Below, one piece after another: positions 19,379 to 27,591 of a stretch of 64,000 bases of DNA. Each line of letters begins with the position of its first letter. Positions within the stretch are counted from its first letter, which is position 1. This DNA is from Flavobacterium lacisediminis (GTDB taxonomy: Bacteria > Bacteroidota > Bacteroidia > Flavobacteriales > Flavobacteriaceae): NCBI RefSeq assembly GCF_025909975.1, contig NZ_JAPCIO010000001.1, positions 476,921 to 540,920 on the forward strand, read 5' to 3'. Made by a program: the position numbers and the translations under genes. The notes beneath the pieces are model-generated. The model was not told the origin of the DNA, did not search any database, and saw nothing but the letters and a program-made list of their open reading frames with translations.

Positions 19379-20140
19379 ATGAGTGCAGCAAAAAATATCA
19401 ATATAAACCTTAAAATTTGGCGTCAAAAGAACGCTAGTTCTAAAGGTAGCATGGAAACTTATAAATTAGATAATGTTTCTACTGCAAGTTCGTTTTTGGA
19501 AATGTTAGACCAATTAAACGAGCAATTAATTAACGAAAAGAAAGAGCCAGTAGCATTTGACCACGATTGTCGTGAAGGTATTTGTGGCATGTGTTCTTTA
19601 TACATCAACGGACGTGCTCACGGACCTGATACTGGAATTACAACGTGTCAGTTACATATGAGAATGTTTAACGATGGTGATACAATTTACATCGAACCAT
19701 GGAGAAGTAAAGCTTTCCCTGTAATCAAAGATTTAGTGGTTGATAGAAGTGCTTTCGATAGAATTCAGCAAGCTGGAGGTTTCGTATCGGTAAACACTTC
19801 TGGAAATACAATTGATGCTAACTCAATTCCAGTTCCTAAAGTTGATGCAGATAAAGCGTTTGAAGCAGCAGCTTGTATTGGTTGTGGAGCTTGTGTGGCG
19901 ACTTGTAAAAACGGTTCAGCGATGTTATTCGTTGGAGCTAAAGTATCGCAATATGCTTTATTACCACAAGGTAAAGTTGAAGCTACACAACGTGTTTTAA
20001 ACATGGTACGTCAAATGGACGAAGAAGGTTTCGGAAATTGTACGAATACTGGAGCATGTGAAATAGAATGTCCAAAAGGAATTTCGTTAGAGAATATCGC
20101 TCGTATGAACAGAGAATACTTAAAAGCTTCTTTGAAATAA
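19379..20140 (+). CDS. sdhB: Succinate dehydrogenase/fumarate reductase iron-sulfur subunit
   Basis: Electron-transfer subunit of complex II. The 253 residues carry three cluster motifs: 2Fe-2S ligands in CREGICGMC plus a downstream cysteine in TTCQLH, the 4Fe-4S motif [11 protein letters not shown] (about 162-172) and the 3Fe-4S set in [15 protein letters not shown]. It ends the sdhCAB operon, and a terminator follows within 23 bases. Confidence 0.97.
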   Translation: MSAAKNININLKIWRQKNASSKGSMETYKLDNVSTASSFLEMLDQLNEQLINEKKEPVAFDHDCREGICGMCSLYINGRAHGPDTGITTCQLHMRMFNDGDTIYIEPWRSKAFPVIKDLVVDRSAFDRIQQAGGFVSVNTSGNTIDANSIPVPKVDADKAFEAAACIGCGACVATCKNGSAMLFVGAKVSQYALLPQGKVEATQRVLNMVRQMDEEGFGNCTNTGACEIECPKGISLENIARMNREYLKASLK

Positions 20141-20162
20141 TTCATTGAAACTTCAAAATAAT

Positions 20163-20195
20163 AAAACGCATTCATTCATTTGGATGCGTTTTTTT
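20163..20195 (+). terminator. Terminator of the sdhCAB operon
   Basis: Stem AAAACGCAT / ATGCGTTTT with a 12-base loop and a T-run. It excludes an in-frame upstream start for the next gene, because that start would lie inside the hairpin. Confidence 0.8.
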
Positions 20196-20221
20196 GTATT
20201 TTTAAACCAAATTCAAATCTG

Positions 20222-20986
20222 ATGAAAGTAGCCCTTTTTCAAACCAAATTAGCTTGGGAAAATCCTGTAATCAATCGAACATTTATTGAAGAATATTTTC
20301 TTAACGAAGACGAATCGTTTGATTTATTTGTGTTACCTGAAATGTTCACTTCAGGTTTTACCATGAATCCATCCGCTGTTGCAGAAACCATGGAAGGCGA
20401 AACAATTAATTGGTTAAAAGAACTAGCTAAAAAGAAAACTTGTGCCATAACGGGAAGTTTAGTCATTAAAGAGAATGACAATTTCTATAACCGAATGGTT
20501 TTTGTTTTTCCATCTGGAGAAGTGCAGTTTTACAACAAACGCCATTTGTTTACTTTAGCTGGGGAAGAAAAAGTATATACAAAAGGGAATGATAAAGTAA
20601 TTGTAAATTATAACAATTGGAACATTTGCCTACAAATTTGTTACGATTTACGTTTCCCAGTTTTCGCTCGAAATGTTGAGAATTACGATTTGTTATTATA
20701 CGTTGCCAATTGGCCAAAACCACGTATTAATGCTTGGGATGCGCTGTTGAAAGCTCGTGCCATAGAAAATATGTGCTACACCATTGGAGTTAACAGAATA
20801 GGTGAAGATGCTAATCATTTGGAGTATCCTGGTCATTCTAAAGCGATTGATTTTTTAGGAAATACAATTTTGGATTGCGAAGATGAATTAGGAGTTTTTA
20901 TCTTCGAATTAGACAAAAATGCTCAACAAGAAACCCGTCAAAAATTGAATTTTTTAAATGATAGAGATGGTTTTACTATTCTCTAA
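20222..20986 (+). CDS. Omega-amidase / nitrilase-family carbon-nitrogen hydrolase
   Basis: Hydrolyses a C-N amide bond, most likely alpha-ketoglutaramate or alpha-ketosuccinamate (YafV/Nit2-like omega-amidase). Of 254 residues, the catalytic triad is E40 (LPEMF), K106 (YNKRHLF) and C140 (LQICYDLRFP). The nitrilase core is complete and cytoplasmic. The ATG at 20222 is preferred to an upstream start at 20180 that falls in the sdh terminator. Its stop codon overlaps the stop of the convergent Ig-like lipoprotein gene. The exact substrate is inferred from overall resemblance to YafV. Confidence 0.88.
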   Translation: MKVALFQTKLAWENPVINRTFIEEYFLNEDESFDLFVLPEMFTSGFTMNPSAVAETMEGETINWLKELAKKKTCAITGSLVIKENDNFYNRMVFVFPSGEVQFYNKRHLFTLAGEEKVYTKGNDKVIVNYNNWNICLQICYDLRFPVFARNVENYDLLLYVANWPKPRINAWDALLKARAIENMCYTIGVNRIGEDANHLEYPGHSKAIDFLGNTILDCEDELGVFIFELDKNAQQETRQKLNFLNDRDGFTIL

Positions 20987-22584
20987 TCCAAAATAAAATC
21001 TTGCTCTACATCCCAATTGGCTCTAACATCAATTACTTTTGGAAAGTAAATGATTTCTTCCGCTTGTTTTTTGGCTAAATAATTTCCAGTATCCCACTCG
21101 TTATTAGCATTGTCGTCATAAATAATTCGGATAGTGTATAATCTTGGTTCAATGGTTTCAAAAGAAATACTCGTTTCTTTTGCAGAACTAGCGGTATATA
21201 AAACTTCATTTTTATCTAACAATTCAATTATAAAAGGAAAACGTTTTACGTTTGTTAAATTGATTTTTAAGTTCCCATAATCGGAAAGTTGTTTGGTGGC
21301 AAAATTGAATTTTAATGAATCATTTGCTTTGTCATAAAAGTCTTTTATAGCACCCGGAAGCAATTCTATTGTGTATTTTTCGTCTTCCTCTTTTTTGAAA
21401 TCAAAAGAAATTTCTTGATCAAAATCATGGTATTTTGAGGTAAACTTTACTGCTACAGAATCTTTATTTTTCAATATAATTTTCGACTCATCAATTGTTA
21501 AAATAGGTGTAGTTGTTTTCAAAACGAAAGTGTTTCTAAATGCTAATACAGCACCTGTTTTGTTTTCAATATCTAAAGAGTCTGATTCTTTTAAATTTTT
21601 GAGTTTAGAGGTAAAATTTTTAGAATAAGCTCCATTTTTGACAGCAATCTGGATAGAATCCATTTTTACATTTGGATAAAAAATTTGAACAGAATCTTTA
21701 TCTTTTGATGGGAATTTACTAATTTTAATAGGCACTTCTTTGTTGTTATATGTGGCCGTGATAGAAGTGTTTTTAAAATCTCCTTCATAACCTAAGAAAA
21801 GTTTATTATTGCTTTCTTGTGTTGGTTTAACAGCTTTAAATGCTTTCTTTTCTTGGAATAATTCCAATTCGAACATATCTGCCGTTGGAACAGTAATTGG
21901 ATAGTCGATAAACCCAATTTTATCAGTATCTGGATTGTATTTGTTGTTGTTTGCTTTGTCTTTTAACGCAACAATCTTATAAGAGCCTTCTTTTAAGTTT
22001 TCAAGAGAAAACGCTTTTAAACTATCTAAAGTGTTTGTGATATATAGAGGTGTTTCTTTATATACTGTTGAATCAGTAAATGTTTTAGCGTCATACAGCA
22101 TAACACTAACAAAACTATCTGGATTTTGTTCATAAGCGTCTTTAACTTTTCCTACAACTGTTAATGAGTCTACATAACTTCCAGTTGAAAATACATATTT
22201 GAATTGAGAGTAAGGATTTCCTTCATTGTTATCCGTAATACTTTGCCCAAAGTTGAAACTGTAAGTTGTGTTAGGTGCTAAAGAGTCCAGAATTTTAATT
22301 GAAATATATTTACTTGCACTTCCTTGCGGTACAATTATAGGTTGTTTTTTCATTGGAGGCGAAATAATCAATTGTTTGTTGATGTCTTTCACTTTAATTA
22401 ATTCATCAAAATTGATTTTGATTTCATTTCCTTTGAAATTGGTAGTAAAATTATCAGGTGAACTATTGATGATTTTAGGCGCAATTGTGTCTTTGTCGCC
22501 ACCAGTAATAGTGCCTCTTTTTGCACAATTAGTTAATAATAAAAGACTTGCCAGTAAAAAGGCTATGTGTTTAAATTTTGTCAT
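20983..22584 (-). CDS. Lipoprotein with bacterial Ig-like (SbsA-type) domain
   Basis: A 533-residue lipoprotein. The signal peptide ends with the lipobox LLTNC (acylated C20). It is followed by a glycine/charged linker and an SbsA-type Ig-like domain (about 32-130) that begins DTIAPKIINSSPDN and includes NFDELIKV and SYSFNFGQSITDNNEG. The rest is several beta-sandwich segments without known motifs. Such proteins are common in Bacteroidota, but their function is not established. I start at the ATG at 22582-22584, since the longer frame to 22638 runs over a TATGTTTG promoter-like box (22628-22635, minus strand) and would spoil the signal peptide. Confidence 0.82.
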   Translation of the reverse strand: MTKFKHIAFLLASLLLLTNCAKRGTITGGDKDTIAPKIINSSPDNFTTNFKGNEIKINFDELIKVKDINKQLIISPPMKKQPIIVPQGSASKYISIKILDSLAPNTTYSFNFGQSITDNNEGNPYSQFKYVFSTGSYVDSLTVVGKVKDAYEQNPDSFVSVMLYDAKTFTDSTVYKETPLYITNTLDSLKAFSLENLKEGSYKIVALKDKANNNKYNPDTDKIGFIDYPITVPTADMFELELFQEKKAFKAVKPTQESNNKLFLGYEGDFKNTSITATYNNKEVPIKISKFPSKDKDSVQIFYPNVKMDSIQIAVKNGAYSKNFTSKLKNLKESDSLDIENKTGAVLAFRNTFVLKTTTPILTIDESKIILKNKDSVAVKFTSKYHDFDQEISFDFKKEEDEKYTIELLPGAIKDFYDKANDSLKFNFATKQLSDYGNLKINLTNVKRFPFIIELLDKNEVLYTASSAKETSISFETIEPRLYTIRIIYDDNANNEWDTGNYLAKKQAEEIIYFPKVIDVRANWDVEQDFILD

Positions 22585-22651
22585 TTTCTTAAATAATGGT
22601 GTTGCAAAATAACGACTATAATTAGTACAAACATACAACTTTTAGTAATTT

Positions 22652-23335
22652 TTATGATAGCGTATAAGCAATGGTCACAATACTCACTTTACTGTTTGGT
22701 ATTTTTAATAATGCTTTTGCACAAGCCTCTAGGGTAGCGCCTGATGTCATTACGTCATCTACAAGCAAAAAATGTTTGTTGTAGTCTGCTTCAGTGAAAT
22801 TTACATCAAATAAGGCTTTAGTTATTTCTTTTCTGTTTTCTCTGTCTTTTTTTGTTTGTGTTTTAGAATATCTGCTTCTATATAGTAAAGAAGTATTATG
22901 TGGAATATTAAGTTCATTTGAAAGCGCTTCGCAAAAAGTCGTAACTTGATTATAACCTCTTTCTTCTAATCTTTTTTTATGAAGTGGAACTGGAATTATT
23001 TCAGAAACTGTTTTTATCTTTGCAATTGATTCTAAATCTTTTGAGTACCATTTTCCTAAAAGGGTTCCAATTTCTTGATGTTTTTTGTATTTTAGATTAT
23101 GGATTAAGTTTTGAACAATTCCTTTTTTGTGAAAATAAAGCATTGATGCACTAAATTCAATCGGAATTATGCCATAAAATTTTTTTGTTGTATCATTGCC
23201 CTCCAAAATATGATGATTGGTAAAAGGTAAATTGTGATTACATTCTGTACAAATGATTTTTTCATTTTGAAGTAATAATGAGTCACAACCCATGCAAAGT
23301 TTTGGAAAAAGTAAGTTTATCAGATATTTTAGCAT
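22652..23335 (-). CDS. comF: ComF-family phosphoribosyltransferase-like protein
   Basis: Homologous to ComF/GntX, which in competent bacteria supports DNA uptake; the exact chemical activity is unknown. The 227 residues start with a double CxxC zinc site (C14, C17, C29, C32) and end with a type I phosphoribosyltransferase fold holding the PRPP loop LLVDDVMTSGAT. The length is typical. It is divergent from the membrane-anchored unknown at 23397 and lies upstream of the Ig-like lipoprotein gene (67-base gap), so the two may share a transcript. Confidence 0.9.
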   Translation of the reverse strand: MLKYLINLLFPKLCMGCDSLLLQNEKIICTECNHNLPFTNHHILEGNDTTKKFYGIIPIEFSASMLYFHKKGIVQNLIHNLKYKKHQEIGTLLGKWYSKDLESIAKIKTVSEIIPVPLHKKRLEERGYNQVTTFCEALSNELNIPHNTSLLYRSRYSKTQTKKDRENRKEITKALFDVNFTEADYNKHFLLVDDVMTSGATLEACAKALLKIPNSKVSIVTIAYTLS

Positions 23336-23396
23336 TTTATCGATTAATTATAGCAACATTAACATTTTTAAATAAATTTATAAAAAAGTTTATAAA

Positions 23397-24179
23397 ATGA
23401 CACGTAGAAAAAATAAAATAACAAAAATTAGCATCTTGATATTGATGCTATTGTCGTTGTTTTTAGGTGTCAAATATTATAAAATTTCAGACGATTTTAA
23501 TGCTTATGTGGAGAGCTCTGATTTAGAAAACAAAGTTCTTGAAAGTCAGTTAACCGAGATTTTGCATAAATACGATTCGGTTAGTGCTAAAAATAAAATA
23601 GATAGTATTCGTTTTAATGAAGAGTTTAGTTTAGTTAAATCTGGTAATAAATCAGAGAGAAAAGACTCAAAATTTAATTCGATCGAAGATTCAATAGTTT
23701 TCTTTGCAAAACAAAAGCAAAATGAAAAAAGTATTGGTTCAAACACTAATACGAATCCTTTAGTAGTTTCTAATTCTAAAACAGCTCCTAAAACTTCTCA
23801 ATTGTCAGCATTAAATGTAAATGCAAAAGGGGTTAAAATTTATTCTGATAGCTATAATTTAAGTGAGTCTAAAATTCAACAGTTAAGAGTTTGTTTTACT
23901 TTGGAAGAAAACCAATTGGTTAATTCAGGTAATAAAACTATTTATGTTCAGGTAGTAAATCCTAAAAATCAAATTATTTCATCAGGAAATACTTCTGTAG
24001 AATCAGATACTAATGTTAAATTACAATATAGTGCTTCAGTAAACGCAAACTATCAAAAACAAGACACTGATGTTTGTACTTATGTTAATTTGGAGCAAAA
24101 GAAAACTATAAAAGGTAAATATAAAATTAATATTTACCACGATTTTGTTAAAATTGGCACTACAATTTTCGAATATTAA
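23397..24179 (+). CDS. Membrane-anchored protein of unknown function
   Basis: I cannot assign a function. The 260 residues have a single uncleaved membrane segment (about 12-28, ISILILMLLSLFLGVKYY-like), a periplasmic coiled-coil-like region (about 35-65), a Ser/Asn/Lys-rich linker (65-135) and a C-terminal beta-rich domain (about 140-260) with paired cysteines at VCFTLEEN and DVCTYVNLE. It is conserved in flavobacteria to my recollection, sometimes with uninformative chromosome-partitioning names, which nothing here supports. It lies between comF (divergent) and glyS (same strand, 63-base gap). Confidence 0.7.
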   Translation: MTRRKNKITKISILILMLLSLFLGVKYYKISDDFNAYVESSDLENKVLESQLTEILHKYDSVSAKNKIDSIRFNEEFSLVKSGNKSERKDSKFNSIEDSIVFFAKQKQNEKSIGSNTNTNPLVVSNSKTAPKTSQLSALNVNAKGVKIYSDSYNLSESKIQQLRVCFTLEENQLVNSGNKTIYVQVVNPKNQIISSGNTSVESDTNVKLQYSASVNANYQKQDTDVCTYVNLEQKKTIKGKYKINIYHDFVKIGTTIFEY

Positions 24180-24230
24180 TAATTCTTATTTTTATTCCTT
24201 AATTTCTTTTCTTTATTTCATTCCTATTTT

Positions 24231-24238
24231 TACTTTTG
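24231..24238 (+). promoter_or_regulatory. -7 box immediately before glyS
   Basis: TACTTTTG ends 4 bases before the glyS ATG at 24243. If this is the working promoter, the transcript would begin at or very near the start codon. No TTG is seen at the usual -33 distance, so the call is moderate. Confidence 0.5.
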
Positions 24239-24242
24239 CAGT

Positions 24243-25784
24243 ATGGCAAAACAAGATGATATTTTTAAAAATGTAGTTTCGCATGCAAAAGAATACGGAT
24301 TTATATTTCCGTCAAGCGAAATTTACGATGGTTTAAGCGCAGTATATGACTACGCTCAAAATGGTGTGGAGTTAAAGAAAAACATCCGTGAATACTGGTG
24401 GAAAGCAATGGTGCAAATGCACGAGAATATTGTAGGTTTAGATGCTGCAATATTAATGCATCCAACGACATGGAAAGCTTCAGGTCACGTTGATGCTTTT
24501 AACGATCCATTAATCGACAACAAAGATTCTAAAAAAAGATACCGTGCCGATGTTTTAATTGAGGATTATGCCGAGAAATTAAATCAAAAAGCACAAAAAG
24601 AAATTGACAAAGCTCGTGAGCGTTTTGGTGCTTCATTTGATGAAGAGCAATACAAAACAACCAATCCACGTGTGATGGAATATTTGTCTAAAAAGAAAGA
24701 AATTCTAGAAAGAATGGCTCGCTCTTTAGAGACAGAAAACCTTGCTGATGTAAAAGCTTTAATCGAAGAATTAGAAATTGCTTGTCCAGATAGCGGTTCA
24801 AAAAACTGGACTGATGTAAAGCAATTCAACTTAATGTTCGGAACAAAATTAGGTGCTTCTGCTGAAAACGCAATGGATTTATATCTTCGTCCAGAAACTG
24901 CTCAAGGTATTTTCGTAAACTTCTTAAACGTTCAAAAAACCGGTCGTATGAAAATTCCTTTCGGGATTGCTCAAACGGGTAAAGCGTTTAGAAACGAAAT
25001 CGTAGCAAGACAATTTATTTTCCGTATGCGCGAATTTGAACAAATGGAAATGCAGTTTTTCGTGAAACCAGGTGAAGAAATGAAATGGTACGAATACTGG
25101 AAAACCACACGTTTAAATTGGCATTTATCACTTGGTTTAGGAAAAGAAAATTATCGTTTCCATGACCACGAAAAATTAGCTCATTATGCTAATGCAGCTG
25201 CTGATATCGAATTTAATTTCCCATTCGGATTCAAAGAATTGGAAGGAATTCACTCAAGAACTGATTTCGATTTGAAAGCGCACGAACAATTCTCAGGTAA
25301 AAAATTACAATATTTTGATAACGATACCAATTCAAATTACACGCCTTATGTGGTAGAAACTTCAGTTGGTTTAGATAGAATGTTCTTAGCTGTTTTCTCT
25401 AAAGCGTTACAAGAAGAAACCTTAGAAGATGGTTCGACAAGAACCGTTTTACGTTTGCCTTCTGTTTTAGCACCAACAAAAGCAGCTGTTTTGCCTTTAG
25501 TTAAAAAAGACGGTTTGCCAGAAGTTGCTAACAAAATCATAGAAGATTTAAAATGGGATTTCAATGTAGCATATGATGAAAAAGATGCGGTAGGAAGACG
25601 TTACAGAAGACAAGATGCTCTTGGAACGCCATTCTGTATTACGGTTGATCATCAAACATTAGAAGATGAAACGGTAACTATTCGTCACAGAGATTCGATG
25701 CAACAAGACAGAGTGAAAATTTCAGAATTACGAGATATCATCAATAATGAAGTTTCCATGAGAAATTGGTTGATGAAAATGTAG
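24243..25784 (+). CDS. glyS: Glycine--tRNA ligase (homodimeric type)
   Basis: Charges tRNA-Gly. The 513 residues are of the alpha2, single-chain class II type (also found in eukaryotes), not the alpha/beta two-gene type. Class II signatures include LRPETAQGIFVNF, the motif 2 region FRNEIVARQFIFRMREFEQ and the motif 3 region VETSVGLDRMFLAV. The C-terminal anticodon-binding domain starts about residue 410. A convergent terminator (25815) ends it. A -7 box ends 4 bases upstream of the ATG, suggesting a leaderless or nearly leaderless mRNA. Confidence 0.97.
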   Translation: MAKQDDIFKNVVSHAKEYGFIFPSSEIYDGLSAVYDYAQNGVELKKNIREYWWKAMVQMHENIVGLDAAILMHPTTWKASGHVDAFNDPLIDNKDSKKRYRADVLIEDYAEKLNQKAQKEIDKARERFGASFDEEQYKTTNPRVMEYLSKKKEILERMARSLETENLADVKALIEELEIACPDSGSKNWTDVKQFNLMFGTKLGASAENAMDLYLRPETAQGIFVNFLNVQKTGRMKIPFGIAQTGKAFRNEIVARQFIFRMREFEQMEMQFFVKPGEEMKWYEYWKTTRLNWHLSLGLGKENYRFHDHEKLAHYANAAADIEFNFPFGFKELEGIHSRTDFDLKAHEQFSGKKLQYFDNDTNSNYTPYVVETSVGLDRMFLAVFSKALQEETLEDGSTRTVLRLPSVLAPTKAAVLPLVKKDGLPEVANKIIEDLKWDFNVAYDEKDAVGRRYRRQDALGTPFCITVDHQTLEDETVTIRHRDSMQQDRVKISELRDIINNEVSMRNWLMKM

Positions 25785-25814
25785 TTTTGAAGTAAAAAGC
25801 TCAAAGTAAATATA

Positions 25815-25848
25815 AAAACCCCAAATTTCAATTGAAATCTGGGGTTTT
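25815..25848. terminator. Terminator between glyS and thiL
   Basis: AAAACCCC / GGGGTTTT outer stem with an inner ATTTCAATTGAAAT; A and T tracts on both sides allow it to serve both convergent genes. Confidence 0.8.
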
Positions 25849-25864
25849 ACTTTTTAAAGTTATT

Positions 25865-25890
25865 AATACTGAGACTGAATACTGAGACTG
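25865..25890. repeat. Tandem 13-bp repeat AATACTGAGACTG
   Basis: Two perfect copies of AATACTGAGACTG, ending 4 bases beyond the thiL stop codon. The ACTGAGACTG core also follows the pepP stop at 11286. Confidence 0.75.
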
Positions 25891-25894
25891 TAAA

Positions 25895-26941
25895 CTATTC
25901 AGAAAGCGCATTCCAACCACGAGCTTTTAATTCAATCTTAGTATTTGCTCTTGTAATTAAATGATTTCCTTCGGTAGCCGCAACCATATGTCCGATTACG
26001 GTGAAGTTTGGATTGCCTTTGATTTTGTCAAAATCTTCCATTTTAATAGTGAAAAGCAATTCGTAATCTTCGCCACCGCTTAATGCTACAGTTGTGATGT
26101 CTAAATTAAATTCCTCACACACATTAATCAACTGCGGATCAACTGGGATTTTTTCTTCGTATAAATTACAACCTACATTACTTTGCTTACACAAATGTAA
26201 AATCTCCGACGACAAACCGTCCGAAATATCAATCATTGATGTTGGTTTGATTTCCAATTTCTCCAATAATTCTTTGATGTCGTTACGTGCTTCTGGTTTT
26301 AATTGACGTTCAATTAAATACGTGTAATCATCTAAAACCGGTTGGTTGTTTGGATTTACTTGAAATACTTGTTTTTCGCGTTCCAAAACTTGTAATCCCA
26401 TGTAAGCAGCACCAATATCACCCGAAACCACTAATAAATCGTTTTCTTTCGCTCCGTTTCTATATACGATATCTTCTAAATTCGCTTCACCTATAGCGGT
26501 AATGCTAATAATTAATCCTTTTTGGGAAGAAGTCGTATCGCCACCAATTACATCTACATTGTAAATTTTTGAGGCTAACGTAATTCCTTCAAATAATTCT
26601 TCCAAAGCTTCTAAAGGAAAACGATTTGAAACCGCTATCGAAACTGTAATTTGTTTTGGAGTAGCATTCATCGCACAAATGTCAGACACATTGGCAACAA
26701 CCGCTTTGTATCCTAAGTGTTTTAACGGCATGTAAGCCAAATCAAAATGAACGCCTTCCACTAATAAATCGGTGGAAATTACCGCTTTTTTATCTCCAAA
26801 ATCTAAAACGGCAGCATCGTCTCCAATGCTTTTAAGTGTAGACTCGTGAGTAATACTAAAGTTTTTAGTTAAGTGTTCAATTAAACCAAATTCGCCTAAT
26901 TGTGATAAGCTGGTTCTTGACTGGTCTTTATTTTCTAACAT
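25895..26941 (-). CDS. thiL: Thiamine-monophosphate kinase
   Basis: Phosphorylates thiamine monophosphate to thiamine diphosphate, the last step of cofactor synthesis. The 348 residues show ThiL signatures: GDDAAV near residue 42, the STDLLVEGVHF segment, GGDTTSS, SGDIGAAY, MIDISDGL and LSGGEDYELLF. The length is normal for Bacteroidota. It has its own promoter (26957-26986), which overlaps an intergenic repeat, and a shared terminator at 25815. Confidence 0.95.
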   Translation of the reverse strand: MLENKDQSRTSLSQLGEFGLIEHLTKNFSITHESTLKSIGDDAAVLDFGDKKAVISTDLLVEGVHFDLAYMPLKHLGYKAVVANVSDICAMNATPKQITVSIAVSNRFPLEALEELFEGITLASKIYNVDVIGGDTTSSQKGLIISITAIGEANLEDIVYRNGAKENDLLVVSGDIGAAYMGLQVLEREKQVFQVNPNNQPVLDDYTYLIERQLKPEARNDIKELLEKLEIKPTSMIDISDGLSSEILHLCKQSNVGCNLYEEKIPVDPQLINVCEEFNLDITTVALSGGEDYELLFTIKMEDFDKIKGNPNFTVIGHMVAATEGNHLITRANTKIELKARGWNALSE

Positions 26942-26956
26942 TGATTATTTTTTTTG

Positions 26957-26986
26957 CAAAGATAGTCATTGCGAGACACGAAGCAA
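26957..26986 (-). promoter_or_regulatory. Promoter of thiL, inside a dispersed-repeat fragment
   Basis: On the minus strand: TTG (26986-26984), 19 bases, TATCTTTG (26964-26957), then the thiL ATG 15 bases later. The -33 TTG lies inside a GTCATTGCGAG...GAAGCAATCT repeat fragment. Confidence 0.7.
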
Positions 26987-26994
26987 TCTAATCT
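26965..26994. repeat. GTCATTGCGAG-type repeat fragment
   Basis: Reads GTCATTGCGAGACACGAAGC then AATCTAATCT, resembling the TCATTGCGAGGCACGAAGC-type dispersed repeat that I recall from many Bacteroidota genomes. Only one half is present. It fills the recX-thiL gap and reaches into the recX stop codon. Confidence 0.6.
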
Positions 26995-27467
26995 TTAGTC
27001 AATTCGTTCAACTTCTCATAAATCAAACTCGTTTCATATCCTTTACGAAGTAAGAAATCAACGAATTTTTTATTTCTTTTTTGTCCTTTTGGTGCTGCGA
27101 AGGTTTCCCAATTCTTTTCTGCCAAGGTGTGAAAGTTATGCAAATAAGTAGCTTCTGGGATTTCCTTTAATGCGGTTTGAATGTTTCGAGAAGAGATATT
27201 TCGAAATTTTAGTTCGTTTACGATGCGATTTTTACCCCAAAATTTATAATTGTGCTTGCCACGAACAAAACTTTGTGCAAAGCGTTCTTCGTTAATAAAA
27301 TTATTTTCAATAAGATAAGTCAAAATTTCGTCTTTTTCAGATTGACTAACAGAAAACGAGTATAATTTTTCTTCTACTTCCTTGTAACATCGCTCCTGAT
27401 AGGCGCAATAGTATTCCATCTTAGCATAGATTTCTTTCAAGGAAAAAGCGGATTTATTAGTTTTCAA
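26988..27467 (-). CDS. recX: RecX-family regulatory protein
   Basis: Modulates RecA filaments. The 159 residues form the usual helical RecX repeats: YYCAYQERCYKEVEEKL, YLIENNFINEERFAQSFVRGK and KGYETSLIYEKL. The start is a TTG (27467-27465); the first internal ATG would remove the first helix of repeat one. No recA is nearby. It is followed by thiL with its own promoter. Confidence 0.88.
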   Translation of the reverse strand: MKTNKSAFSLKEIYAKMEYYCAYQERCYKEVEEKLYSFSVSQSEKDEILTYLIENNFINEERFAQSFVRGKHNYKFWGKNRIVNELKFRNISSRNIQTALKEIPEATYLHNFHTLAEKNWETFAAPKGQKRNKKFVDFLLRKGYETSLIYEKLNELTKD

Positions 27468-27591
27468 TTCGTTAACAATTTAATAATGCAGTAAATATTT
27501 TAAAATCAAAAAATTATGATTTATCTTTGTAGGCTTTTTTTTAATCAAAGAAGGTAAAATTTAACCAAATCTAATATTTTCATTCAAAGTT

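Noticed and set aside
20180-20222. Upstream start of the omega-amidase gene
   Set aside because: It lies within the hairpin of the sdh terminator and adds 14 residues before the conserved start of the nitrilase fold.
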